Positions 5,101 to 10,478 of a stretch of DNA of 10,478 nucleotides are shown one piece after another. The notes under the pieces are model-generated. The model saw only the letters and a program-made list of their open reading frames with translations, made no database searches and was not told the origin of the DNA. Positions within the stretch are counted from its first letter, which is position 1. Each line of letters begins with the position of its first letter. The stretch covers positions 1-10,478 of the forward strand of contig WFUL01000142.1 of NCBI GenBank assembly GCA_015484985.1. The letters are read 5' to 3'. The DNA comes from Anaerolineales bacterium (GTDB lineage: Bacteria; Chloroflexota; Anaerolineae; Anaerolineales; DRMV01). The translations under genes were made by a program, and so were the position numbers.

Positions 5101-7383
5101 GTGACCTACGGCCGCCTGGCTTACGAATTCTTCCGCGCCCTGGGGGTGCAGCCCGTACGGACCACGGAGAAACGGGTCCCCGAAGCCATCTGGCGCGCGC
5201 CGCGCGAAGCCGTAGTGGGCTTCCTGCAGGGCCTGTTTTCGGCCGATGGCACGGTCCAGGTGCAGCCCCACAAGCGGGATTGCACCGTGCGCCTGGCCAG
5301 TTCCTCCCGCAAACTGCTGGAAGATGTGCAACTCTTGCTGCTCAACTTTGGCATCGTCTCCCGGATTTACCGACGCCGCGATGCCGGCGTGCACCTGCTG
5401 CCCGATGGTCGCGGCGGCCTGCGGCTCTACGAAGTGGCGGCCCAGTACGAATTGGTCATCGGCCGGGAGAGCCGGGACCGCTTTGCCCAGGTCATCGGCT
5501 TTGCCAACTCGGAAAAGCAGGCCAAACTCCTGGCCTTTGTGGACAGCCAGACCCGGGGGCCTTACCGAGAGACCTTTGAGGACGAAATCGAAAGCATCGA
5601 ACCCGCGGGCTTTGCGGATGTTTACGACTTAGAAGAGCCCGAGACCCACAGCCTGATTGCCAACGGCCTGGTCTGCCACAACTGCGGTGAACAATGGTTG
5701 GGTCCCTATGAGAACTGCTGCCTGGGTTCCATCAACCTGGCCAGGCACGCCACGCCCGAGGGCGGTGTGGACTGGGAGAAACTGGCCGATACCGTGCGCC
5801 GCGCGGTGCGCTTCCTGGACGATGTGGTGCAGGCCAACCAGTACGTGCCCGCGGTGCCGCAACTCAAAGAGGCCGCGCACCGCAACCGCCGCATCGGCCT
5901 GGGCATCATGGGCCTGGCCGACCTGATGTACATCAACGGCATCCGCTACGGTTCCAAAGAAGCCCAGGAGTTCGCAGCCCAAATCATGGAATTCATCCGC
6001 TTCCACGCCATGAAGACCAGCATCGAACTGGCCCGGGAGCGGGGGCCCTTCCCCGGCATCAAGGGCAGCATCTACGACCCGGAGAACCTCAAATGGAAGC
6101 CGCCCACCTGGCCCGACTGGCTGGGCGGCGGTCCCAAGACGGACTGGGGCCGCCCCAAACTGGACTGGAACGAAATCGTGGAGGGCATCAAGAAGTACGG
6201 CATCCGCAACGCGGCTCAATTAACCATCGCCCCAACCGGAACAATATCTACAGTTTCCGGCGTAGAAGGCTACGGGTGCGAGCCTGTGTTCGCCCTGGCC
6301 TACTACCGCTACGTCAACGACGAGGACGGCAAGCGCATCCGTCTGCGCTACGTCAGCCCCCTGTTCATGAAGGCCCTGAACGAAAGTGACCTGAGCGAGG
6401 AAGAGAAAGAAGCCGTCATCCAGCACGTGCTGGAGTACGGCACCATCCAGAACTACTCGGGCCGCCTGCCCGAACACATCCGCCACACCTTTGTGGTGGC
6501 CGGCGACATCAGTGCAGAAGAGCACGTGTACATGCAGGCCGCGCTGCAGGTTTTTGTTGATAATTCTATTAGTAAGACCATTAATTTCCCCGCCGACGCC
6601 ACGGTGGAAGACGTCAAAAAGGCCTACCTGCTGGCCTGGAAACTGGGGTGCAAGGGCCTGACGGTGTACGTGACTGGCTCCCGGGAGAAGGTGGTGCTGG
6701 AGACCGCGGCGACGGCCAAAAAGAAAGCCGATAGCGGTCAGCAGTTAGCAGATAGCGGACAGCGGACGGCGGACAGCGAACAGCGGACCCCCGGCCAACT
6801 CCGCCTCTGGCCCGAGCTCAAGAAGCCCCGTCCGGCCGCGCTTCCCGGGATGACCATCCAAGTGAACACTCCCCTGGGCAAAGCCTACGTGACCATCAAC
6901 GAGAACGGCGATGGCCAGCCCTTTGAGGTCTTCATCAACACAGCCAAGGCGGGATCCGAGACCGCGGCTATTTCGGAAGCGATTGGTCGGCTCATTTCCT
7001 ACATCTTGCGCTTGAGCTCGCCCGTAAAACCCTTGGAGCGTCTCAAAGAAATTTACGACCAACTTCATGGCATCGGCGGGGATCGTTCCCTGGGATTCGG
7101 CCCCTTCCGCATTCGCTCCCTGCCCGACGGCGTGGCCTATGCTATCAAGCAGTACCTGGACTATAAGGAGGGGACCTCTCAGGAGGCGGACGTGAGGCCG
7201 GGCACGGGCTCCATCGCACCTCTGCCCCTACCCATACTCGACGACCAAAGCACCCACAATGGAAGTGGGATTCAGTTGCCCACTGAAGTCGTGGGCGAAT
7301 TGTGTCCCGAGTGCGGCCAGGCCGCCCTGATCAACGAGGAAGGCTGCCGTAAGTGTTATGCCTGTGGGTATAGCGAGTGTTAG
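2140..7383 (+). CDS. nrdJ: Class II (B12-dependent) ribonucleotide reductase with two inteins
   Basis: NrdJ reduces ribonucleotides to deoxyribonucleotides in the cytoplasm, using adenosylcobalamin to make a thiyl radical. The precursor is 1747 residues. Inteins occupy 189-636 and 769-1181, so the spliced enzyme is 886 residues. Exteins: 1-188 with Cys113 (LAACFVLP), the first partner of the reducible pair; 637-768, starting TRRGANMAVLRVDHPD; 1182-1747. Ligation restores NPCGEQ, with the predicted radical Cys1182, Asn767 and Glu1184, followed 11 residues later by the second pair partner, Cys1193 (ENCCLGSINL). APTGTIS is at 1364-1370 and VDNSISKTINFP at 1473-1484. A heptad-repeat linker (1530-1550) precedes a TSCPD-like domain (about 1565-1680). 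The tail has CPEC (1722-1725) and Cys1736, 1739, 1742 and 1747 (CGYSEC), the family's shuttle cysteines. There is no N-terminal ATP-cone, so NrdR carries the only one here. All catalytic residues are present. Confidence 0.96.
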   Translation: MARASTSRKGLLPTPPVPADLPKIQFPNENARLVFYKRYVRKDLDGQPMETPEETFWRVAYHVAKAEKEFGASEEEVIERAKDFYRLLAETLFYPNSPTWTGAGTPLGQLAACFVLPISDDMGRKDSGIFMTLRNAALIQQTGGGNGFSFSRLRPKGTVVKSSAGKATGPVGFLRVYDHAFGEIAQGGCLLPETLVFTDRGLLRLDEIVDTAQRGWQEHDLHVPTDQGLRHSPRGYNNGVAPVLRVHTREGLSLAGTPDHKVKVMTPQGPQWRRLEDLRPGDWILVKLGEHRGRLQALRHPTRKHGNQVWPTLPAVLDEELAFFLGYFIGDGFLASREDDHRLEVTVAEDSYLVEEMPRLMERLFGVRVHRMQKRGDRSITFLIDNRAVKEFFRLNGFTKESSRTARVPRLIRLSPPNVVAAFLRGLFEADGTLTHGYPTLITTSRELAREVATLLIGLGAPVHVRTLAAGLDAWGQSTRYVVRIVSHVGLEAWRRRIGCDLRSRFVQAYAWQVDTRRESSYVLPHAEYWLAPVLEAITLPQIDRQGRGQGKKFRSVHPRLRRRLLRYTRGDRAFTLSAYRELREAYPEAFAHAPNPEGLWFVQVTGVESIGEHLTLDLEVEDNHTYLAYGMVTHNTRRGANMAVLRVDHPDVEEFITCKTDENAITNFNISVGITDAFMRAVENDEEWELVFPDVTAPEYDDFDGTLEDAREQGIPIKVYKKVRARDLFEKIARQAHHNGEPGVLFLDRANRDNPVPHQYRLEATNPCFVGETRIATAKGLIPIRELAESGETFTIVTDNRAPLGGIGAAGKTLGTRLRSGVRAFKTREQVPVFRLRTRKGYTVTATADHPFLTPDRGYVELQHLRPGDRVLLQSGEGAWSQDDNLPNQEALEEVLAGMALAGDRASGHLVQRRDFTALRGGLPRKWSHELGLVLGYLVGDGWLSESSNSPVGFALRSQEEVERIHGLLRGWFGEGHVTSRNSHYQVTYGRLAYEFFRALGVQPVRTTEKRVPEAIWRAPREAVVGFLQGLFSADGTVQVQPHKRDCTVRLASSSRKLLEDVQLLLLNFGIVSRIYRRRDAGVHLLPDGRGGLRLYEVAAQYELVIGRESRDRFAQVIGFANSEKQAKLLAFVDSQTRGPYRETFEDEIESIEPAGFADVYDLEEPETHSLIANGLVCHNCGEQWLGPYENCCLGSINLARHATPEGGVDWEKLADTVRRAVRFLDDVVQANQYVPAVPQLKEAAHRNRRIGLGIMGLADLMYINGIRYGSKEAQEFAAQIMEFIRFHAMKTSIELARERGPFPGIKGSIYDPENLKWKPPTWPDWLGGGPKTDWGRPKLDWNEIVEGIKKYGIRNAAQLTIAPTGTISTVSGVEGYGCEPVFALAYYRYVNDEDGKRIRLRYVSPLFMKALNESDLSEEEKEAVIQHVLEYGTIQNYSGRLPEHIRHTFVVAGDISAEEHVYMQAALQVFVDNSISKTINFPADATVEDVKKAYLLAWKLGCKGLTVYVTGSREKVVLETAATAKKKADSGQQLADSGQRTADSEQRTPGQLRLWPELKKPRPAALPGMTIQVNTPLGKAYVTINENGDGQPFEVFINTAKAGSETAAISEAIGRLISYILRLSSPVKPLERLKEIYDQLHGIGGDRSLGFGPFRIRSLPDGVAYAIKQYLDYKEGTSQEADVRPGTGSIAPLPLPILDDQSTHNGSGIQLPTEVVGELCPECGQAALINEEGCRKCYACGYSEC
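2704..4047 (+). other. Intein 1 of NrdJ, LAGLIDADG type
   Basis: This 448-residue in-frame intervening protein spans Cys189 to Asn636 of the precursor. It splits the conserved GGTRRGAN motif between Gly188 and Thr637. Splicing signals: Cys1 at the start (CLLPETLVFTDRG, block A); a block B TPDH with His260; block F around 617-627 (LDLEVEDNHTY); and a terminal GMVTHN with penultimate His635 and Asn636, then Thr as the +1 nucleophile. A two-motif LAGLIDADG homing endonuclease is inserted between the splicing halves, with LGYFIGDG at 325-332 and LRGLFEADG at 424-432. The likely catalytic acids, Asp331 and Asp431, are kept, so both splicing and endonuclease look intact. Its base composition matches the host gene, so it is either long resident or came from a GC-rich donor. 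Boundaries are certain because joining the flanks restores the family sequence. Confidence 0.95.
4444..5682 (+). other. Intein 2 of NrdJ, LAGLIDADG type, at the radical cysteine
   Basis: This 413-residue intein spans Cys769 to Asn1181 and splits the active-site motif NP|CGEQ. The +1 residue, Cys1182, is therefore both the splicing nucleophile and the predicted thiyl-radical cysteine of the enzyme. Splicing motifs: CFVGETRIATAKG (block A), TADH with His851 (block B), VYDLEEPETH at 1161-1170 (block F) and GLVCHN at the end, with His1180 and Asn1181. Endonuclease motifs are LGYLVGDG at 936-943 and LQGLFSADG at 1029-1037, with Asp942 and Asp1036. The following SSSRKLLEDVQLLLLNFGI segment is typical of LAGLIDADG intein endonucleases. 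Nothing suggests decay. It has no close similarity to intein 1 beyond the shared motifs, which points to independent insertions. Confidence 0.95.
6731..6786 (+). repeat. Heptanucleotide tandem repeat inside nrdJ
   Basis: Eight consecutive imperfect 7-base units run from 6731: ATAGCGG, TCAGCAG, TTAGCAG, ATAGCGG, ACAGCGG, ACGGCGG, ACAGCGA, ACAGCGG. Three units make 21 bases, so the array stays in frame and encodes a 7-residue repeat: ADSGQQL, ADSGQRT, ADSEQRT (residues 1530-1550). It lies between the RNR core and the TSCPD-like domain, in what should be a flexible linker, preceded by an Ala/Lys-rich stretch. The pattern recalls the short tandem heptanucleotide repeats (STRR) known from cyanobacteria, but I cannot establish a relation. 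Confidence 0.85.
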
Positions 7384-7384
7384 C

Positions 7385-7416
7385 CCTTCCGGGGATGGGT
7401 ACCCATCCCCGGAAGG
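7385..7416 (+). terminator. Perfect 32-bp palindrome between nrdJ and cofE
   Basis: CCTTCCGGGGATGGGT (7385-7400) is followed at once by its exact reverse complement (7401-7416), beginning one base after the nrdJ stop. As RNA it would form a very stable hairpin with a tight loop at the central GTAC. No T-run follows. Its last four bases belong to the cofE Shine-Dalgarno AAGGAGGT (7413-7420). It may be a terminator for nrdJ, an mRNA 3'-end stabiliser, a translational control hairpin for cofE, or a binding site for a dimeric DNA-binding protein. Confidence 0.65.
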
Positions 7417-7427
7417 AGGTTTCCTCC
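7413..7427 (+). promoter_or_regulatory. cofE ribosome binding site within a small hairpin
   Basis: The strong Shine-Dalgarno AAGGAGGT (7413-7420) lies 11 bases before the ATG at 7432, slightly far. Its GGAGG (7415-7419) can pair with CCTCC (7423-7427) across a three-base loop. The 5' part of the site is also the end of the 32-bp palindrome. Ribosome access to cofE may therefore be limited by structure, unless ribosomes finishing nrdJ at 7383 open it. Confidence 0.5.
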
Positions 7428-7431
7428 ACCA

Positions 7432-8220
7432 ATGGCCATGGCCCCGTTAACCCTCACTCCCCTCCCGGGTATACCCCGTGTACAACCTGGTGACCCGCTG
7501 GCCACCTTCCTGCTGGAGGCTGTCCAACGGGCCTCCCTGTCCTTGAAGGACGGCGACATCCTCGTGGTGGCCCAAAAAATCGTCTCCAAGGCCGAAGGAC
7601 GCTACGTCCACTTGAGCACCGTCCGCCCTTCCCTTCAAGCCCGTGCCCTGGCCCGCCTGACCGGTAAAGAGCCTCGTCTGGTGGAACTCATTCTCCAGGA
7701 AAGCCGCCGGGTGCTGCGGGCCGTGCCCGGCGTGCTCATCGTGGAGCACCGTCTGGGGTTCGTCTGCGCCAACGCGGGCATCGACCATTCCAACGTGCGC
7801 GGGGACGACGCGTGGGTCCTCCTCCTGCCGGAGGACCCTGACGCGTCGGCCGCACGGCTGCGCCAGGCCCTGGAGGAAGCCACGGGCGCGCGCGTGGGCG
7901 TGCTCATCATTGACTCCCACGGGCGGGCCTGGCGCCTGGGTACGGTGGGCGTGGCTATCGGCCTCAGCGGCCTACCGAGCCTAATAGACCTGCGGGGACG
8001 GCGGGACCTGGAGGGCCGCCCGCTGCGAGTGACCCAGGTGGCCGCGGCCGATGAACTGGCCGCGGCGGCTTCCTTGGTCATGGGTCAGGCCGACGAAGGC
8101 ATTCCGGCCGTCCATGTGCGAGGGTTCCCGTATCCCCTTGCACCAGGACGCCTGGAAGATTTGCTACGTCCTGAAGACCGGGACCTGTTTCGTGGTGGCT
8201 GGATCTACGGGAGAAAATGA
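7432..8220 (+). CDS. cofE: Coenzyme F420-0:L-glutamate ligase
   Basis: CofE is a GTP-dependent ligase that adds gamma-linked glutamates to F420-0 in the cytoplasm, completing the deazaflavin redox cofactor F420. The 262-residue length fits free-standing CofE (about 250); the C-terminal nitroreductase-like domain of actinobacterial FbiB is absent. Family motifs: PLPGIPRVQPGD near the N-terminus; DILVVAQKIVSKAEGR at about 42-57; NAGIDHSNV at 114-122 with a likely metal ligand, Asp118; LLPEDPD at 131-137; IIDSHGRAWR at 159-168, where the family usually has ISDTFGRPWR, keeping Asp161; and VGVAIGLSGL. The S/T-D-T-F to I-D-S-H change is a mild deviation near the active site. ATGs at 7432 and 7438 are both possible; the first is closer to the Shine-Dalgarno. 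No other F420 genes are in the window. The gene follows nrdJ by 48 bases containing a large palindrome, so co-transcription is uncertain. Confidence 0.9.
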   Translation: MAMAPLTLTPLPGIPRVQPGDPLATFLLEAVQRASLSLKDGDILVVAQKIVSKAEGRYVHLSTVRPSLQARALARLTGKEPRLVELILQESRRVLRAVPGVLIVEHRLGFVCANAGIDHSNVRGDDAWVLLLPEDPDASAARLRQALEEATGARVGVLIIDSHGRAWRLGTVGVAIGLSGLPSLIDLRGRRDLEGRPLRVTQVAAADELAAAASLVMGQADEGIPAVHVRGFPYPLAPGRLEDLLRPEDRDLFRGGWIYGRK

Positions 8221-8245
8221 AGGACCTGCCACCTCTTCTGATGGG

Positions 8246-8274
8246 TTTCCCTTTCCCTTGTTCCAAGGTACAAT
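8246..8274 (+). promoter_or_regulatory. Possible weak promoter upstream of the membrane gene
   Basis: The 96 bases between cofE and the next gene contain a good -10, TACAAT (8269-8274), identical to the -10 of the nrdR promoter. Seventeen bases upstream the -35 is poor (TTTCCC, three matches), and there is no TG extension. The region is pyrimidine-rich and has no hairpin, so read-through from cofE is equally possible. Confidence 0.35.
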
Positions 8275-8316
8275 TGCCCCCGTTCTCATCCTGACCTATA
8301 AGGAGTGTGGTGCGGC

Positions 8317-9405
8317 ATGCGCACGACGCCCGGACGACCTCCCATTTCCCCTGCGCCTTTTCTGGTCGCGGCGGCCGGTTTGCTCATCCTGGGTATTCTC
8401 GGCGGATTGCAACGTTTTGGATGGCTTACCCAATATCCTCTTCCTCTCTCCGGTGCCGTAGCTCGCCACGGTCCGCTTTTAGTCATGGGCTTCTTCGGTA
8501 CATTGATTTCCCTCGAACGCGCCGTGGCCATGGGGCGGTCCTGGATGTTCGTGGTCCCCTTCCTGCACGCGCTGGCGGGTTGGGTGCTACTGTTCACCGG
8601 CGATACCCCCTTCTGGGCCCGTGGCCTGATGGTGCTGGCCGGGGTGAGCTTTCTGGCCCTGGCCGCGGCAATGTGGCACCACGACCGTCAATTTCACACC
8701 CGCGTCATGGCGGTGGGCATCGTCACCTGGACCGTGGCCTCCATCCTATGGGCCCTTCGGATGCCCATGGATACGGTCGTACTGTGGTGGCAGGCCTTCT
8801 TCGTCCTCACCATCGCGGGAGAACGGCTGGAATTGGGACGCCTCACCGGAGCCGCACAACGGTTCGGACGATGGTTTGCGTTAGCCGTCGGCGTCTACAT
8901 GCTGGGCCTTTTGCTACAGGGGCTGTATCCCGGAGCCCGGGTTCTGGTGGCCTTAGGCATGGCGGCAACGGCCCTTTGGCTCCTGCGCTTTGACGTGGCG
9001 TGGGTCGGTTTACGACGACCTGGGCTCTCACGCTTCATCGCCATCAGTTTGCTCTCGAGTTACGTCTGGCTCCTGGTGGCCGCGGGTTTGGATTTCATCC
9101 CCCTGGGCCGAGGGGGATACGACGCTCAACTCCACAGCGTGTTCATGGGTTTCGTGTTTTCCATGGTGTTCGGACACGCGCCCATCATCTTCCCTGCCCT
9201 CCTCGGCCTGCCCCTATCCTTCCATCCTCTGCTGTACCTACCCCTGGCGCTACTACACGCTACCGTCGCTCTGCGCGTCGCGGGCGGCTTTTTGAACGTT
9301 TTCTCCTGGCGGGCCCTGGGTGGGCTCGGCAACGGTCTGGCCTTGCTGCTCTACGCACTGATCATGGTTGGTCTGCGTGTGCGGGAAACGCTAAGCCGCC
9401 CGTGA
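8317..9405 (+). CDS. Polytopic membrane protein, weakly NnrS-like
   Basis: I cannot name this gene with confidence. It encodes a 362-residue, very hydrophobic protein with roughly 11-12 membrane helices, nearly filling its length, and short charged loops (WHHDRQFHTR, RFGRW, LRRPGLSR). Several histidines lie in or beside helices: His51 in ARHGPLLVMGFFGTLISLER, and His273 and His287 in LHSVFMGFVFSMVFGHAPII. Paired His residues in a GFxxxMxxGHAP setting recall the NnrS family and, more distantly, heme-copper oxidase subunit I proteins, which bind heme or copper. That link is impression only. The start at 8317 (MRTTPG) is chosen because TAAGGAG ends 11 bases upstream; an in-frame GTG at 8305 overlaps that site. 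There is no cleavable signal peptide; the first helix starts near residue 14. purH follows after 30 bases, so the two may be co-transcribed, with no obvious functional tie. Confidence 0.7.
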   Translation: MRTTPGRPPISPAPFLVAAAGLLILGILGGLQRFGWLTQYPLPLSGAVARHGPLLVMGFFGTLISLERAVAMGRSWMFVVPFLHALAGWVLLFTGDTPFWARGLMVLAGVSFLALAAAMWHHDRQFHTRVMAVGIVTWTVASILWALRMPMDTVVLWWQAFFVLTIAGERLELGRLTGAAQRFGRWFALAVGVYMLGLLLQGLYPGARVLVALGMAATALWLLRFDVAWVGLRRPGLSRFIAISLLSSYVWLLVAAGLDFIPLGRGGYDAQLHSVFMGFVFSMVFGHAPIIFPALLGLPLSFHPLLYLPLALLHATVALRVAGGFLNVFSWRALGGLGNGLALLLYALIMVGLRVRETLSRP

Positions 9406-9422
9406 ACCCTCGTCAGGTTATC

Positions 9423-9427
9423 GGAGG
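9423..9427 (+). promoter_or_regulatory. purH ribosome binding site
   Basis: GGAGG, eight bases before the ATG at 9436, supports that start. No promoter or terminator is visible in the 30-base gap after the membrane gene. Confidence 0.7.
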
Positions 9428-9435
9428 AAGGTATC

Positions 9436-10478
9436 ATGCCGACCGCGTTGCTTTCTCTATGGGACAAGTCCTCCTGGCTTCCCTTAGCCCAGGCATTGCA
9501 TCATCGAGGCTGGGACATCGTGGCCTCGGAAGGGACCGCTGCTTTCTTGGCTCGACATGACATCCCAGCCCGCACCATCACCGACTGGACCCAAAGCCCG
9601 CCCGTGCTGGGCGGTCGGGTGAAAACCCTCCATCCCCGGGTCTTCGCGGGAATTCTGGCCAGAGACCTACCCCAAGACCGCGAGGACCTGGCACGCTTGC
9701 AAAGTGTCCCGGTGGACCTGGTCGCCGTCTCCCTCTACCCCTTCCAACGAGTGGTTCAGGACCCGAACACCGACCTGGCAACGGCTCTGGAGCATATCGA
9801 TATCGGGGGTGTGGCCCTAATTCGGGCCGCCGCTAAGAACTTCCCCCGGGTAACCGTGCTGGTGGACCCGGGCGATATACCCACAGTCCTGCGGGAACTG
9901 GAGGGCCAAGGGATGCCGACGGCGGAAACCCGTCGTCGCCTAGCCCTGAAGGCCTTCGCCTGGACCGCAGCCTATGACCAGGCTATCGCTTCGTACCTGA
10001 CCGGTGCACCGGTGGAAATCCTCACCCTGTATCCCGTGCAACGCCTGCGCTACGGTGAAAACCCTCATCAAGAAGCCACTCTCTACGCCTTGGAACCGGA
10101 GACGGGTCCCCTGGGTGGCCGTTTGCTTCAAGGAAAACCCCTTTCCTACAACAACCTGGTGGACCTGGACGCGGCCTGGCGGGCCGTTTCCCGGCTCCCC
10201 CAGCCCGGTGCGGTGGTAGTGAAACACGCATCGCCCTGCGGTATGGCCTATGGCCATACCCTGGCTCAGGCGGTGGAGCGGGCCATCGCCTCCGACCCCG
10301 TCTCCGCCTTTGGCGGCATTCTGGCCGTAAACGTACCCTTTGACGAAGGGGCGGCGGCGCAATTGAAGGGATTGTTCCTGGAATGCCTGGCCGCGCCGGC
10401 CATCACGCCTTCAGCCCGAGAACGGCTGGCCAAACGGAAGAACCTGCGGGTGCTGGAGATTCCCCATTTCGCCACGGG
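9436..10478 (+). CDS. purH: Bifunctional AICAR transformylase/IMP cyclohydrolase, 3'-truncated by window edge
   Basis: PurH does the last two steps of de novo purine synthesis in the cytoplasm: formylation of AICAR with 10-formyl-THF, then ring closure to IMP. The first 347 codons are visible, with no stop before the edge; the family is about 510-530 residues. N-terminal cyclohydrolase (MGS-like) domain: ALLSLWDKSSWLPLAQAL, VASEGTAAFLARHDIP (family usually STGGT) and GGRVKTLHPRVFAGIL at 59-74, then DLVAVSLYPF and HIDIGGVALIRAAAKNFPRV. The transformylase domain begins around LRYGENPHQEA. It carries GKPLSYNNLVDLDAA, the catalytic Lys263-His264 in VVVKHASPCG (family KHTNPCG) and SDPVSAFGGILAVN. 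The substitutions at KHASPCG are conservative and Lys-His is kept. The frame is clean, with no sign of decay in the visible part. Confidence 0.95.
   Translation, partial: MPTALLSLWDKSSWLPLAQALHHRGWDIVASEGTAAFLARHDIPARTITDWTQSPPVLGGRVKTLHPRVFAGILARDLPQDREDLARLQSVPVDLVAVSLYPFQRVVQDPNTDLATALEHIDIGGVALIRAAAKNFPRVTVLVDPGDIPTVLRELEGQGMPTAETRRRLALKAFAWTAAYDQAIASYLTGAPVEILTLYPVQRLRYGENPHQEATLYALEPETGPLGGRLLQGKPLSYNNLVDLDAAWRAVSRLPQPGAVVVKHASPCGMAYGHTLAQAVERAIASDPVSAFGGILAVNVPFDEGAAAQLKGLFLECLAAPAITPSARERLAKRKNLRVLEIPHFAT

Noticed and set aside
2200..5394. A 1064-codon open frame on the minus strand opposite nrdJ
   Set aside because: It mirrors the GC-rich codon structure of nrdJ and runs across both the exteins and the inteins. 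Its product is low-complexity, with no recognisable domain and no ribosome binding site seen.
6731..6786. A CRISPR-like array
   Set aside because: The units are 7 bases, contiguous and without spacers, and they are translated in frame within nrdJ.
8307..8993. A 228-codon + strand frame overlapping the membrane gene
   Set aside because: It is an Arg/Gly/His-rich out-of-frame product, while the overlapping frame encodes a clear multi-helix membrane protein with a proper ribosome binding site.

Overview
The window is a GC-rich bacterial chromosome segment with every gene on the + strand. It holds the 3' part of rny (RNase Y), nrdR, an intein-split nrdJ (class II, adenosylcobalamin-dependent ribonucleotide reductase), cofE (F420-0:gamma-glutamyl ligase), a polytopic membrane protein of uncertain function, and the 5' part of purH. 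RNase Y, B12-dependent RNR without a class I enzyme nearby, F420 biosynthesis, and inteins together suggest a Chloroflexota bacterium (Anaerolineae-like, perhaps thermophilic). That assignment is inference from gene content, not a database match.

Layout. 1-1465: rny, entering from the left edge. 1466-1642: intergenic region with a strong stem-loop (1482-1522), a good sigma-70-type promoter with extended -10 (1552-1580) and a candidate NrdR box (1622-1637). 1643-2104: nrdR. 2140-7383: nrdJ, 35 bases downstream and probably co-transcribed. Two LAGLIDADG inteins, of 448 and 413 residues, interrupt its catalytic core. Removing them leaves an 886-residue enzyme with a TSCPD domain and a Cys-rich tail. 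7385-7416: a perfect 32-bp palindrome directly after nrdJ that runs into the cofE ribosome binding site. 7432-8220: cofE. 8221-8316: short gap with a possible weak promoter. 8317-9405: membrane protein. 9436-10478: purH, cut by the right edge.

How it fits together. NrdR is the nucleotide-sensing repressor of ribonucleotide reductase genes, and its gene precedes nrdJ, so 1552-7383 reads as a self-regulated deoxyribonucleotide unit. Both inteins sit at active-site motifs, so no NrdJ activity is expected until both have spliced out. cofE and purH belong to other nucleotide or cofactor pathways and appear only to share the strand.

Most interesting observations. Intein 2 is inserted immediately before the predicted thiyl-radical cysteine, which therefore doubles as its +1 splicing nucleophile. 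Two uninterrupted conserved RNR motifs (around 6217-6266 and 6550-6585) are written in AT-rich codons unlike the rest of the gene, as if converted from another source or as scars of former intein sites. A heptanucleotide tandem repeat (6731-6786) is inserted in frame in the nrdJ linker. No wholly new multi-gene system is evident.
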